This document shows, in pieces, positions 11,326-22,611 of a stretch of DNA of 64,000 bases (positions are counted from its first letter, which is position 1; the number at the start of each line of letters is the position of its first letter). The notes beneath the pieces are model-generated. The model was not told the DNA's origin, did not search any database, and saw nothing but the letters and a program-made list of their open reading frames with translations. Both the position numbers and the translations under genes were made by a program. Origin of the DNA: Spodoptera frugiperda (lineage: Eukaryota; Arthropoda; Insecta; Lepidoptera; Noctuidae); NCBI RefSeq assembly GCF_023101765.2, contig NC_064225.1, forward strand, positions 7,862,001 to 7,926,000, given 5' to 3'.

Positions 11326-12041
11326 TTAACAAGATGACATGATATGAGAAGAGATTAGGAAGTATTTATGTCTCACTTAGCGCTGAAGGACCTAAAACAC
11401 AAACGTTCTAAAATCATTACAGCTTTAATAATACACTTATAGCAACCATTTCCAAGGCTGTCAGAAGCCATATCCAACTGAGAGCCAGCTTATTATTCCT
11501 ACAGTACAATTTTATATTTTCTTCGCGTAACATTTGAATTGAATCTATTATTCTCCCTAAACCCATTAAGGTCGTAATCTAAAAACCAAACAAGTAAATG
11601 TTAACGACGTGGTTTCAGTTACATCTGTTGTAATTGACAATATCAGCTGAGACACAATACTTGGCGAGATGTCGGGGCTCAACGATAGAGGTAAACAACA
11701 GAAGTCTTAAAATCCTTCGCAGATTTTGGACTCCTTGGATCTTGTGAACTCCTGGTACTTTAGCAGCGTTTGTTACTGTAGTCTTTTTGTCATAGATATT
11801 TTTTAAGTTAAAGAACTATTGAAATCCGCGGCGCTCTTTATTACTTCCAAATCTGTATCATCCATCAGAGATTTTAGTGAGTGCCGCCTTCATTCGACCC
11901 GCATGATTGTTGTTTCCGCTCATCGCAGACGCAAGACGTGTCGCGCCAGCGTAGCCTGGTATCATCACATTTGGGTGGTACCACCATCCGTACAGCAGTA
12001 TGGTTTTGTATATCTCCTACAATTCAATGTTTTATGAAACA

Positions 12042-12345
12042 CGCCGAGTAGTAAACGAGCAGACGTATCACCTGATGGTAAGCAATCGCCGCCGTCCATG
12101 AACAGTTGAAACACCAGAGGCGTTACAAGTGCGTTGCCGGCCTTTTGGGGGTTAGGAATTTAAGGATTGTTGGGGAATCGGGGATTGGGAAGATTGAGAA
12201 GGGGGGAATTGGGCCAACGGTAACCTCACTCACACAACGAAACACAACGCAAGCGTTTTTTCTGCGCGGCCGTGGTATCACTCCGGTCGAGCCGGCCCAT
12301 TCGTGCCGAGTGCCGAAACATGACTCTCCCAAACTTAATTTTGAC
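12042..12345 (+). repeat. SINE-like interspersed repeat S3, copy 1
   Basis: Contains the block CACCTGATGGTAAGCAATCG, then GCGTTACAAGTGCGTTGC, CCTTTTGGGGGTTAGGAA and GGTCGAGCCGGCCCATTCGT. All recur at 26988-27370, and the start recurs at 54247. Short frames on both strands are incidental. Confidence 0.7.
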
Positions 12346-15167
12346 CCTTTATTTCGAAAGTAAAACTGTCTTCATAAGTTTGATTTCTTCTTATTATTTT
12401 GTTTGGTTGCACTTTAACTTACTGCGGTTTCCTTGCAGTGTGCTCCCCGCGTCCGCTAAACAATGCTGCTTCACCGTTGTGCCTGTCGCGGACACTCGTC
12501 TATTGTCTACTGTTTTAATTACTCGTACAATCAAATAATACGTTTTTAAAATAAACCCTATTTCAATCAGGTTAACGTTGAAATCAATGTATTTATGGCT
12601 TTTAGTAAGAAATTCAGTCGACGATAAATTTGTACTTTCGATATTTCGAAGTTTTCTCTTTCGTGATAAAATGTTTATTAAACTTAGACTAATTAATTTC
12701 TATAAGTTTTTCCATTAAATTTTATCTGAAACTAGGATAAAGATAATAATTTAAAATGTAGTTAATGTTGAATGCGACGAACGAATTCAAATTGAATGTC
12801 ATTAGAGAGCCGAAATTACAAGCGAAGTAAGTCCCTATTGAGATGAGAGCAGCGCCGAGTCCCGTTCGGCGGCTCATTATTAGTTTTATATCGTTTATTC
12901 TCTCTGGCAAACACACGGGTAATCCTTGTCCCCGTACTAATTACATTTTGAATGCCACCCCATTGCAAATAATGTTGTAGAATTTTATTAAAGCCAGTTC
13001 TCAGAATTGCCAAGTGATTTTTGGTGAGACTAAGCAAAATATTTGATACGCTCATTATTTTGCGGATTTTGCAGTAAATTCTGATGAGGGGTTGAGTTTT
13101 TGGTTTTGATTAACGTTTTAATATTACTGGTTAAGTCTGCTGATTTGTTTTGTTTCTTTGGAGTCAAAGTTTTTATACGCAGTAAGATTATTTAAACAAG
13201 AAATTAAAGTAACCTTACAGTACACCATTCATATTTATTTTGTGTAGTCATTAAGAAACTAAATTCACACATTGGTAAGTTAATTTCTGGATCAATCAAC
13301 CGAGATAAATAATTCGAACACACTGTAATTCAACGTCCTTTATCATCGAACACCAAATTTTAATCTTTCGTCATAAGACATGAACACCTGGAAAAAATAA
13401 AATCAGTTCCGATCCGACAGAATCGAAGATGGCTTTCAATAGCTCAGCAAACCACTGCGAGCCAAGACATCCGAGATGAAATTATCGTTGTAACAGCGGC
13501 TTATGACCGGAATCAATACGCGATGATGGCAATAAAAGCTAGATGTTTGCCATCCCCCCCCCTCCCTGCGAGCGTCACCCTCGCCCCGCCCCTGCGGCGC
13601 CCGGCAATTTAGCCGATATTAAGTTTATACAGCGATTTGTACCCTTCTTTACACCGGCCTAGGTTTCGGAGCGACGGATACAGGGATCGAGAAACGATCA
13701 AGTTTGACATGGACCAACCATCGCAGTTTCCATACTAAATTCTTATGGAAATACGTGGATCTACCAAAATTAGAAATAGTCTTTTAAGCGAGAATGTCCG
13801 TCATTATGTAGTTTGAAGTTACTCTCTTCGAAACTAATCTTAATTATTTTTGGTTAAAGTTTTTGCTGATGGGAGTCGAACTGATTTACATCAGTCAACC
13901 AATAGGTAAGTACTATAGAAATTTGCTATCTACCGTAATTTATAACGCATTTCAATCTAGAACCTCTGGATAGATCGATGTTCGAAATAAGTTGTATGGA
14001 GCTTATGTCAAAAATGTTTGAAGACTTTGATTAATTTCGGTTGGAAGATGCACCACATTTCATAATACAGAGTTAGGTAGTCTAATATGAATTTGTAGTG
14101 CTTTAAGCGTTGTATATCTGAGTGAGTGAGCGTCGGTCCTTAAGCTTCAGTTGGTGAACGTTATTATTGGGTCAATTGCCCCTCCCCCGGCGATATTAGT
14201 TCCACGCCCGCGGCTGATCGGCCAAACTCACCTTATATTCATTATTACAGTATTATATTCAATATACTTTATGTACTCAGCGGCGGATTAACGGTTGATT
14301 GAATTTTTATATGACGGCTCTGGTTCAAGTGACTTCTTTTCATTTCGACCAGTAAAGCTGGCTAGTCAACATGATGCTTTAGAATCACTCGTTTACTCCT
14401 CAAATGTTGAATAGTGATCTTACGTTGAAATTATTTTTAGGACGCAATCATGTTTCTTTTCGAATCAAAATATTGGCCATTTGAGGGAAGAGTCAATTTG
14501 GAGATATAGAAATTGAAATGTCTCATGTCTTGTAATACCCTGCTTAGGTGCCTTTTCTTGGATATACCTAATCACTGCCTAATTTATGGATGTTTGAGAT
14601 CTAAATTATGGAATATGAAAATCTGGAATGAAGTAGGTACTGGGTAGTATTAACGACTAAACCTAGTAAGCAAATAATGTTAAAACAAATTAATCGGAAA
14701 TTTTAAGACAATGATGCCATTAATCTACTTTTGACAACATATTTCGAAGCATAGCACTGCATTCAAATGAGTACAATAGCTTAATGATTTTCAAAATCTT
14801 TAACCCACTAATAAATAAATCAAGCAGTAAGCAAGTACTAAACGTCTTGCATTAAATTAATTACGAATGAACAAATGAACATTACAATTCCCAAAGTCTC
14901 GACAAAATTAAAATTAAATCAACAAACAAATGATTTCTCACGAAAGTTAATATTCAGTGAATTGAAGTTAATGTGTGCAAATATGAGCGCTTAAAGTCGG
15001 CCGGTCGCATTGTACCGGACCATTCGCGAATCACCGTGCTACACGAACGGGGGTTAATGATGATGTTATGCCAATAGTTTGGCGTGGGAAAAGGGTCGCA
15101 TTGTGTACCAATTAGTTCGTTTTCAATGCAACTCTGAATGTCAATGGCGTTATTGGGTTTATATCTA
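12346..15167. other. no gene seen; GC-rich islands
   Basis: No plausible coding frame. Short GC-rich patches occur at about 13550-13610 and 14175-14225, and a non-repetitive stretch lies at about 14990-15130. They could be conserved regulatory DNA, which cannot be judged from one sequence. Confidence 0.4.
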
Positions 15168-16592
15168 TCTATACATATAATAAAATCGTAGAAAAGTGCT
15201 GTCTGTACATTGAAAATAAAAATAAAAAAAATAGCAGGGGTTATTGTTATGTCGATGTCGAACCCAAAAATGTAATTAACTTTTTTTTTGTCTGTTTGTC
15301 TGTTCGTCTGTGCGCGCTAATCTCAGAAACGGCTGATCCGAGTTGGATGCGGTTTTCACGAATATATTGTGGGATGCTTAAATTTACATTTAGTGTTTGT
15401 TTCATGTCAATCGGTTCATAAATAAAAAAGTTATGTCAAATTAAAGAATCACGTCGAACATTCTATGCTTATACCATTAATCTCCGCAACTATTTGACGG
15501 ATTTGGTTGAAATTTGGTACAGATATAGTTTAGAACCTTAGAAAGGACATATATATATTTTTATTTCAAAAATCAAAAAATAAAAATAAGAAATAAATTA
15601 TTTATAAATAATTCTATGTCGATCGTTACACGACTTCGGTTCATGTTATTGTTTTAATTCATCGAAAAAAAGTAAATAAATAGTAAAAAGGTATGAAAAA
15701 AATAATATCAATATAATAAAACATTTAGTACAAAGAAAATGCTCTAACGGAGTATAGATAATTCTATGTCGATCGTTACACGACTTCGGTTCATGTTATT
15801 GTTTTAATTCATCGAAAAAAAGTAAATAAATAGTAAAAAGGTATGAAAAAAATAATATCAATATAATTAAACTTTTAGTACAAAGAAAATGCCCGAACGG
15901 AGTATAAATAAATAATCCAAGTTGTCTTTATCCTCGATAGATCGAAATAGATCGCGCTATGGTTTCGTTACATTCATTTGGTTGGGTATCGGCCGAGCGC
16001 TTCGGTACTATCGTAGAAAAAGTGTATTATCAGTCGTATGATTATTTGTCTGTAGTGGTCCTGCTGTTTCGTATATTCTAAATTGGTTTCGTTGTATTTG
16101 TCAATTAATAAGTTTATTTGTTGGGTTTTCCTGGTTTTTTGGTTAAACTATTTAACGTAGGTTTAGTTTGATATCGCATTAGTAGTTACTGTAGTTAGTT
16201 TTTTTAATAAAATTGTAAGTCTAATTTATAAATTAATTAGATTAGATTTAAGTCGTTTCTTTTAAATTATTTAGTTTAAGCTTGGTTATTATAGCATAGA
16301 GGATAGGTTGTAATATAGTTTCTTTTTTAATTGTTATAAATTCGTAATTCATAGCTTTCTTTAGTTTTAAGTTAGTTTAAGTCCGTTTTTAAACTATTTT
16401 TTCAATGCCCTAAGTGAGTATACATCTATTAAATTCAAACGCAGAGCTCATTATGTTGATTTTTGAAGAGTTCCCTGGAATATCTTCCACATCTCATTTT
16501 TGAAGAGATTGAGATCGGGAACTATGTGGTTAAAACCAAAAATTTGCCGGAAGTCACTATTCCACGCGAACGAAGTCGCGGGCAAAAGCTAG
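15168..16592 (+). mobile_element. Helitron, family E, copy 1
   Basis: The 5' end is TCTATACATATAATAAAAT preceded by A. The 3' end is CGCGAACGAAGTCGCGGGC (hairpin CGCG...CGCG), then AAAAGCTAG, followed by T. It is non-autonomous, 1425 bp, with no Rep/helicase frame. The 5' part has a TCTGTTTGTCTGTTCGTCTG block and a short A-rich AAAAT seed near 15570. An internal ~150-bp tandem duplication follows. The reverse copy E2 is at 43188-45854. Confidence 0.85.
15606..15905. repeat. two-copy tandem repeat, 150-bp period, inside E1
   Basis: ATTCTATGTCGATCGTTACA starts at 15611 and again at 15761, and the following sequence repeats almost unchanged, including CATCGAAAAAAAGTAAATAA. E2 keeps a diverged version of the array (43980-44260). 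Confidence 0.88.
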
Positions 16593-19179
16593 TTGATTTC
16601 TATAAATGGGTAATTTTGTTGGATTTGTTGTAAATTGATTGTAATAGTTCACAGTCTTATAGTTTTATTATATTGTTTGAAATAATTGTAATTCTTTGTT
16701 TATTTTGTGTGAACGCCAGTGCGCTGCTAAGCTGAAAAAATCCGATAAAAACCTGGCTAGAGACAGTTGCCAGATGTTTACGAGAAAACCTTAACCGATT
16801 CCGAAGATCTTGTAATCGATAAGACTCCAGCGAGCTACACGATACAGTTAATCGAGTAAATATCGATAGAATACAATATTATCGATATAAATATTGATAT
16901 AAACTTTATTATCGTGGCTACACGTGGCCACTCGACTCGTGAGACCCGCCACGTGACGGATAATCATGATCATTGTCTATTTAAACACCTGACGGTTCAG
17001 TACTGATGATCTGAACTAGTGTTTGTGTTCAAATCCTTTATTTGACCATACTATAATGCTGTTATCAATGCTGTTTATTGTTATTGAAATTGGGTTTTAC
17101 TTCTTCATTGATGGGACAAATATACGACCTTTTGTTGTTTGTTTGACCAGTGGTGAGCAAACTTTGCTTTCCTTATGAAAAAGGTGGATTTTTTATTCAT
17201 TAGTTTTCATGTAATTAGTAAGTGTTAAGTTTGGATCAAGTTGCGATGGAACTGGCATAACATATTGTTAAAAGTTACCAAATATATAAAGATTATAAAA
17301 AGTGGTGAGCAAAATTTTTCCTAAAGGACCAGAAAATTAAAACAAAATCAGAGGAAGATCAGTGTTTACATGTCCTACGATCCACAACATTAGGAACAAC
17401 TCTGATAATCGAACTGACGCCGTCATTAAACCATCTATTATTCTGATAAGCCAAAAAATACAATAGCCAAACATTATGTAATATTTAATTCGTTTCCAAG
17501 GACCATTAACCTACCAGATTATCATTGGATGTCTTGCGGCTCGGAATTGGCCTACGAACTGTAGTGTTTATCCACCACTGCACTGGATGATCAAAATAAT
17601 GACCACAAAGTGTTCATTAAGGGCAGACAGATCACTGAAATTGGTGCAGACTCAGAGCCGAGCTGTACCGAATATAGTCAAGAAAAGGTTAGGAAAAAGA
17701 GAATTATATATAACTAGTACCATTCGATTTTATTTAAAACCCAGCTAAGAAATAATACGAAGTAGCAATATAATGGTCGACTATTCAAAAATAAACAAAC
17801 AAAGCTTATCGTTTAAACCAACAGCAAACGTCCATCAAGTGTTAATATATCTAATGTGTATTTCGTTCACAATAATTATCCCTTATTTTCCATATAAATT
17901 ACATAGACTATGTACAATAAATATTAGATAGGGCGTCAGCTGTCGTTTCCCTTGGAATGATAGATGGTATAATAACACCATTATCAGTATATTAAATTTA
18001 CACCGCAATGACGTCACAAATTATCAGAAAATGAGCTTCATTATACTCGAGCGATAAGTTTCGCGATATCAATGTAATTGGTCCTTAATACTGCGTTTAT
18101 TGTTTTAGGGTGATGCCTTGTATATTGACTTTTGTGAGTAATCGCTTTCGGATAATAATGTAACGAAGTTTTGTATTACCTACGTGTCCTACGTGCTATG
18201 TGTATGTGACTGTAATAATACCTCGTCATTATTGTAAGTGTTATATAGGTACTGTTATAATGACTGTCTCATTAATCGATTGGTTGTAAGGGCAATAAGG
18301 GCGGCTAAATGTTACCTTACTGGGGTCTCGATTTAAAGTCTGAAACGAATAAAGTATGTTAAGTTCGATCGACACGTTGTTTGGTAATATGATTAGTAAT
18401 TGATCTCTGAATTTAAACCCGTAACGATTAGTATTGATGATTATCATTGAATACTATTGAAGATACATCAGACGCACTGTTCTTTAAATCGTACAAAAGT
18501 CATTGTTACCGTTGTTGAGAAAATCACCGACTACCAGTTACCGACTCCGCAATAAATGGAACTTCAAGCATTATCGCTTGCACGCAAAATAGTTCCGGTA
18601 ATCAAGTGGGGTCATATAATTACCTGCATACAATATGCACCCATGACCCCTCTCGGCGCAGTCGGGTAAATCTGCAAGCCGTTTCAGTTAATCTGCAGCG
18701 TTAACGAGAGGTACACAGCGCTTAATTGGACAGATACGTCGAATTATCTACAGGCTGTTTTCAAATTGAATTTATTCCATTGATTCCTAGATTTTTATTT
18801 GTAAGTGCATAGAAATGAGAAATATAGAGTAATTAATTTTGTTTTATTTAAACTTAGGACTTTACTAATTATCTCCATACAATTTTGCGACATACTACGG
18901 CAAAAGATAAAACGAGTTAGTAACAATCATTACAAAATGTAATCTGTTCCACCGTTTTCAATTACCAAGTCCGATAACTTTTGAGTGTAAGAGGAAATTG
19001 TCATCCGGAGAACAGAATCCATCACCCCATGTTTCTCTTTAGTAAGCCAATCGAAATAATTGGCGTGTAACGATCAATTAGACGGCTTTGTGCACCACGT
19101 CCGTACTGTTTCACATAGCCGTGGTCCTTTGAAGCGCAGCGAGGACCGACGCGACCGGCCCCATCGGCTAGTGTGAGCT
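16593..19179. other. no gene seen upstream of the pacifastin gene
   Basis: Mostly AT-rich, without coding signal. Two CACGTG E-boxes (16921-16926, 16950-16955) precede TATTTAAA (16978) and TCAGT (16997), a weak promoter-like arrangement. Sequence just before 19180 presumably holds the promoter and 5' UTR of the following gene, but no TATA box is obvious. Confidence 0.4.
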
Positions 19180-19240
19180 ATGATTCGGATACTACTGACT
19201 TTTGCTGGCTTGGTGGCCACTGTCCTGGGGTACGGTGAAG
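19180..19240 (+). CDS. pacifastin-domain secreted protein, exon 1 (signal peptide)
   Basis: The ATG at 19180 opens MIRILLTFAGLVATVLGYGE: basic start, hydrophobic core and small residues before a likely cleavage site, a typical signal peptide, so the product is probably secreted. The exon ends GAAG|gtaaat after one base of a Gly codon. The start is chosen because the signal peptide begins directly at this Met. Later exons carry an eight-cysteine region and a pacifastin inhibitor domain. Pacifastin domains bind and inhibit trypsin/chymotrypsin-type proteases in arthropod haemolymph; whether this one inhibits is an inference. Confidence 0.72.
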
Positions 19241-19460
19241 GTAAATTGGTTGTCAATTTTGTTTTACTTTAGCTAGTACCTTTTTTTTGTTATAATAGTC
19301 TTTTAGATTAGGGTCAAATATGAAAGTAATTTAAACGCAACTGTAAATGTCCAGAATGATATTTGACAGAAGTTCTAATGATGGTTAAAAGGTTGTAAAG
19401 AACAGAAAACTAGGCTAAGTGCGTGTCATTTAATACGGAAATTCCGTTAAATTTTGAAAT

Positions 19461-19611
19461 TTGCCCCTCACTAGGTTTTTCTTCTTTGTCGTGGTTGGGT
19501 TTACAAACATACAAGTTCACATACACATGACACACAGACCCGAAACGACAATTTGTGTATAACACAAAGAGTTACTCTGAATAGCCCAGCCACCGCACCA
19601 ACCGTGCAGAC
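19461..19611 (-). repeat. tRNA-derived SINE S1 fragment, in intron 1 of the pacifastin gene
   Basis: Contains TTTACAAACATACAAGTTCA, ACCCGAAACGACAATTTGTG and GCCCAGCCACCGCACCAACC, shared with 63586-63722 (same orientation). The tRNA-like part matches 32731-32850 in the opposite orientation. Confidence 0.7.
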
Positions 19612-19768
19612 AGTTCAATCTGGTTAAGACCAAGTACGAACTCCAAATTAAATGTGTAGATGATGAAAACTATATTATCAAGACTTGAGAGAGGCCTCAA
19701 TCTTATCATATATTATCTTATGATTTTAATTTTAATTTTATTGTAACTTTCATGAGACATACTAAATT

Positions 19769-19972
19769 AATTACTATGTTATCGGCTTACTCACGTAATT
19801 GTTTGATGAGGAACGCGACTAGTTTCACACGACGCGATGATTGTCGCGCTGCTACAATCTCCGCGTCGTGTGTCGCGGAAAGCTGCTCATGAATATGAGC
19901 CTCTAGCATGGCTTGAAACTAGTCGAGTTCCTCGTCAAACAATTACGTGAGTAAGCCGATAACATAGTAATT
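19769..19972. mobile_element. MITE with ~55-bp terminal inverted repeats, in intron 1
   Basis: The left end AATTACTATGTTATCGGCTT and right end complement match for about 55 bp, including ACTCACGTAATTGTTTGA and AACGCGACTAGTTTCA/TGAAACTAGTCGAGTT. The centre holds a second hairpin-like GC-rich region (ACACGACGCG...CGCGTCGTGT). 204 bp, non-coding. Confidence 0.85.
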
Positions 19973-20015
19973 GATTTTTATTTTAATCAAACAATAATGT
20001 CCATTAACATGTTAG

Positions 20016-20127
20016 GTTCAGATCCTCGTGTGGGTCGCTCGCGCGGTGCTCCCATGCCGGGCACGCTGAGTTCTGTCGGCGGTGGCGGGGAGGAGTCACC
20101 CCCCCTCTACAAACCAGGCAGTCAAGC
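20016..20127 (+). CDS. pacifastin-domain secreted protein, exon 2
   Basis: Read from acceptor ...acatgttag, the first two bases complete the Gly codon from exon 1, giving GSDPRVGRSRGAPMPGTLSS, a Gly/Glu stretch and SPPLYKPGSQ. It ends ...CAAGC|gtgagt, a strong donor. A second in-frame acceptor six bases downstream (after gttcag, start 20022) is equally possible. No cysteines; this is a linker between signal peptide and Cys-rich part. The end phase (two bases) does not fit the exon at 21217, so an exon may be missing between them. Confidence 0.6.
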
Positions 20128-20273
20128 GTGAGTTACACTGAGTTGTACTGAAGATATTATTATTGTTACTTTCGTATCATCTTTTTCTTACAAGTTCAGT
20201 TTGAAGCTGACGTAGACACTAAAGTTAAATAGATAATATGTCATGTTCACCACATTGGTGTATTGGAAAAAAG

Positions 20274-20914
20274 AACCGGCCAAGTGCGAGTCGGACTCGC
20301 CCATGAAGGGTTCCGTAACAGCAAGTAGGTGACATAATATAAAAGTTGTAAAATAACTTGGTTTTACATAGTGTTTGTATGAACGACAAAGTTATATTTG
20401 CGGTTTTTGAAAATGTTTTATTTCTCAAAAACTAATAATGATATCTCGCTCAAACCAATTTTCGTTGTTAGTTTCCATTAAAATCTACAGCATATATTTT
20501 TTTCAGTTTTCTCACTCTGTTATTTTAAAAGTTAGTCTTGGGGGGGACACTCATTTTTCCACTTTGGAAGCGTCTAACTTTCAAACGATTGATTTTGACG
20601 AAAAGTGGTTTTAGGAACCTTAATGTCTTTTTTAAAGACCTATCCATAGACACCAATCACGGATATGTTAGCAGAATTTTTTTTTTTTTTTGTATCAGTT
20701 CCATGTATGGAGTGTCCCCCTTTAATTTTTAAATTTATTAATTTTTATTCAAAATTCGAATAGCGGTTACCGAAATACATCATCCTACAAAGTTTCAACT
20801 ATGTAGGCCCAATAGTTTCGGAAATAAATGGCTGTGACATACGGACGGACGGACAGACAGACATGACGAATCTATAAGGGTTCCGTTTTTTGCCATTTGG
20901 CTACGGAACCCTAA
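20274..20914. mobile_element. interspersed element with AGGGTTCCGTA inverted ends, in intron of the pacifastin gene
   Basis: It begins GGCCAAGTGCGAGTCGGACT and AAGGGTTCCGTA (20307), and ends GGACGGACAGACAGACATGA, CTATAAGGGTTCCGTTTTTT and CTACGGAACCCTAA. The subterminal inverted motif and the GACGGACAGACAGACA run are characteristic of a common arthropod repeat. About 640 bp, no functional coding frame. The transposon class is uncertain. Confidence 0.7.
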
Positions 20915-21216
20915 TGATGATCGTGGGATGTTGTAGCAAAGGCATAGTATCCCTTTACTTGGTTGGTGCTATTGGTAGTCACACTTACCATCACTTAAGA
21001 CTTCTCAACCATCAAGGCCGTTTTCAAGTCAATTATTTTAATCAGCCTAAAAAGGAACCTTTAAAAGTCATCAATAAAATAAAAATATCTGTCCATAGAC
21101 TTCCTTAGTAAAAATTCCAATGAAGAACCAACAAGAAACTCCCTGGTTGCTCATATTCCATCAATTCCACAATTCTTATCACGGCATATATTTCAAACAG
21201 CTACGTAGTCTCTCAG

Positions 21217-21409
21217 TTCGTGAAACCGAAGCCTCCCCACCAGTACTGGGAGGAGGAGACGTCCCTGACCATCATCCCGGAGAACAAGAACTGCCTGCTG
21301 TGTGAGGCGCAGGACACGGGCGCCTGCCGCGCCATGCCGTCCTGTGTGTACTGCGAGCCCACTGTCACCGCATTGTGTGAGAGAAGCACGCCGTGTCTCA
21401 GGTGTACAG
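21217..21409 (+). CDS. pacifastin-domain secreted protein, exon 3 (eight-cysteine region)
   Basis: From acceptor ...tagtctctcag it reads FVKPKPPHQYWEEETSLTI, IPENKNCLLCEAQDTGAC, RAMPSCVYCEPTVTALC and ERSTPCLRC. Eight cysteines in about 40 residues imply a disulfide-rich extracellular fold. It ends ACAG|gtatag after one base, and the exon at 22445 supplies the other two bases of a Val codon. Codons are GC-rich at third positions. I do not recognise the eight-Cys arrangement as a named domain; it may be a diverged companion of the pacifastin domain that follows. Confidence 0.72.
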
Positions 21410-22046
21410 GTATAGGATTTGGTACTTTATTAGAATAGTTAGAGGTTTAAATTTGAAATTACAGTTTTATGTGCGTTGTTAAAAAAGGAAGTATCAAGTT
21501 TTATGAAGTTATAATCTTAGGTATGTCGGTGTCATGGTATTTAAACGATCTTTAGTTATATAGCGCGAAAAAGGCGTGAAGATAGTAATAAGGTACTTGT
21601 ATTTATTGAGTTTTGCCTCTTTGTTCAAGTTATGTGTAAAGTTCCTTTAATATGTCAGCGTCGACACTAGCCTTGCGGCGGTAACAAAAACTAATCACAC
21701 AGTCCCATTGTTTTCGTAATCAAAATGAGTTGATTTGGGTTTTTGCTAACACTTTTGTAACAGGCGTTATACTTAAATCTTCTTCAACGATTGGTCGATT
21801 TGAGTTCTGTTGAGCTGCTGCTATATCTATTGTATTAATTTGTAGTACGTCTGGTAACTTTAAAGATAAGAAGGCACAAAGAAACAAATAAAAATAAGAG
21901 TAGTTACTTTAGTTTTTTGTTAGCGCCTGCGATTAAAATCTTTCTTAAAGATTAGTATGCTATTTAAGATTCCATATTGAGTGTGTTTTAAATATTATTT
22001 AGCTTTTATTAATACTAATCATTGGACCACATTTAGGGTATCTTTA

Positions 22047-22311
22047 TCTTTATATATATAATTCTTCTGTAAGTGTTTATGTCGCTGAACTTCTCTTAAA
22101 CGAATGGACCGATTTTCATGAAATTTTTTGTGTGTGTTCAAGGGGACCTGAGAATAGTTTAGATTCACAATTTTGTCCGCTAGACAATGTTTTTTTAATT
22201 AATTTTTAATTTATAAGTACATAGTTGTTGATTTTGGAATGTTTACATTGGATCCGACAAATTTTCAAATTAAAGACGTGTAGACAGGACAACGTCTGTC
22301 GGGTCCGCTAG
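22047..22311 (+). mobile_element. short non-autonomous Helitron, in last intron of the pacifastin gene
   Basis: TCTTTATATATATAATTCTT follows A. The end GACAACGTCTGTCGGGTCCG is followed by CTAG and host T. 265 bp, no coding capacity. The internal segment ACGAATGGACCGATTTTCAT is typical of a very common lepidopteran repeat (from memory). Confidence 0.7.
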
Positions 22312-22444
22312 TTTTATATAGATACCTAAACTAGAAATTATACTTTTTGATCCAATTCAATTACCTACCTCTTCGATACAATTGTGAATTTCTTACATTA
22401 TATTTTTATTCTTTAAGTTCATTTAACCATTTCATCTTCCCCAG

Positions 22445-22611
22445 TGATAAAGAATCCGTTCTTCAAGTGCACTCCTGGTGAGAAGTACATGGATGAGTGT
22501 GACTCGTGCCGCTGCACGGACGGCCACAGCGGCTGGTGCACCAACCAATTCTGCGAGTTCCGATCACTGTACCTATACGCCATGAAACTTAGTGACGGAG
22601 AATTCTATTGA
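22445..22611 (+). CDS. pacifastin-domain secreted protein, terminal exon with inhibitor domain
   Basis: After acceptor ...cttccccag it reads VIKNPFFKCTPGEKYMDEC and DSCRCTDGHSGWCTNQFC, then EFRSLYLYAMKLSDGEFY and TGA (22609-22611). Cysteine spacing C-x9-C-x2-C-x-C-x7-C-x4-C, with Gly after the fourth Cys and Thr after the fifth, matches the pacifastin light-chain inhibitor signature (three disulfides, about 35 residues). Family members usually have Asn after the second Cys; here it is Asp. Single-domain architecture at the C-terminus. AATAAA signals follow at about 22693 and 22900. Confidence 0.8.
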
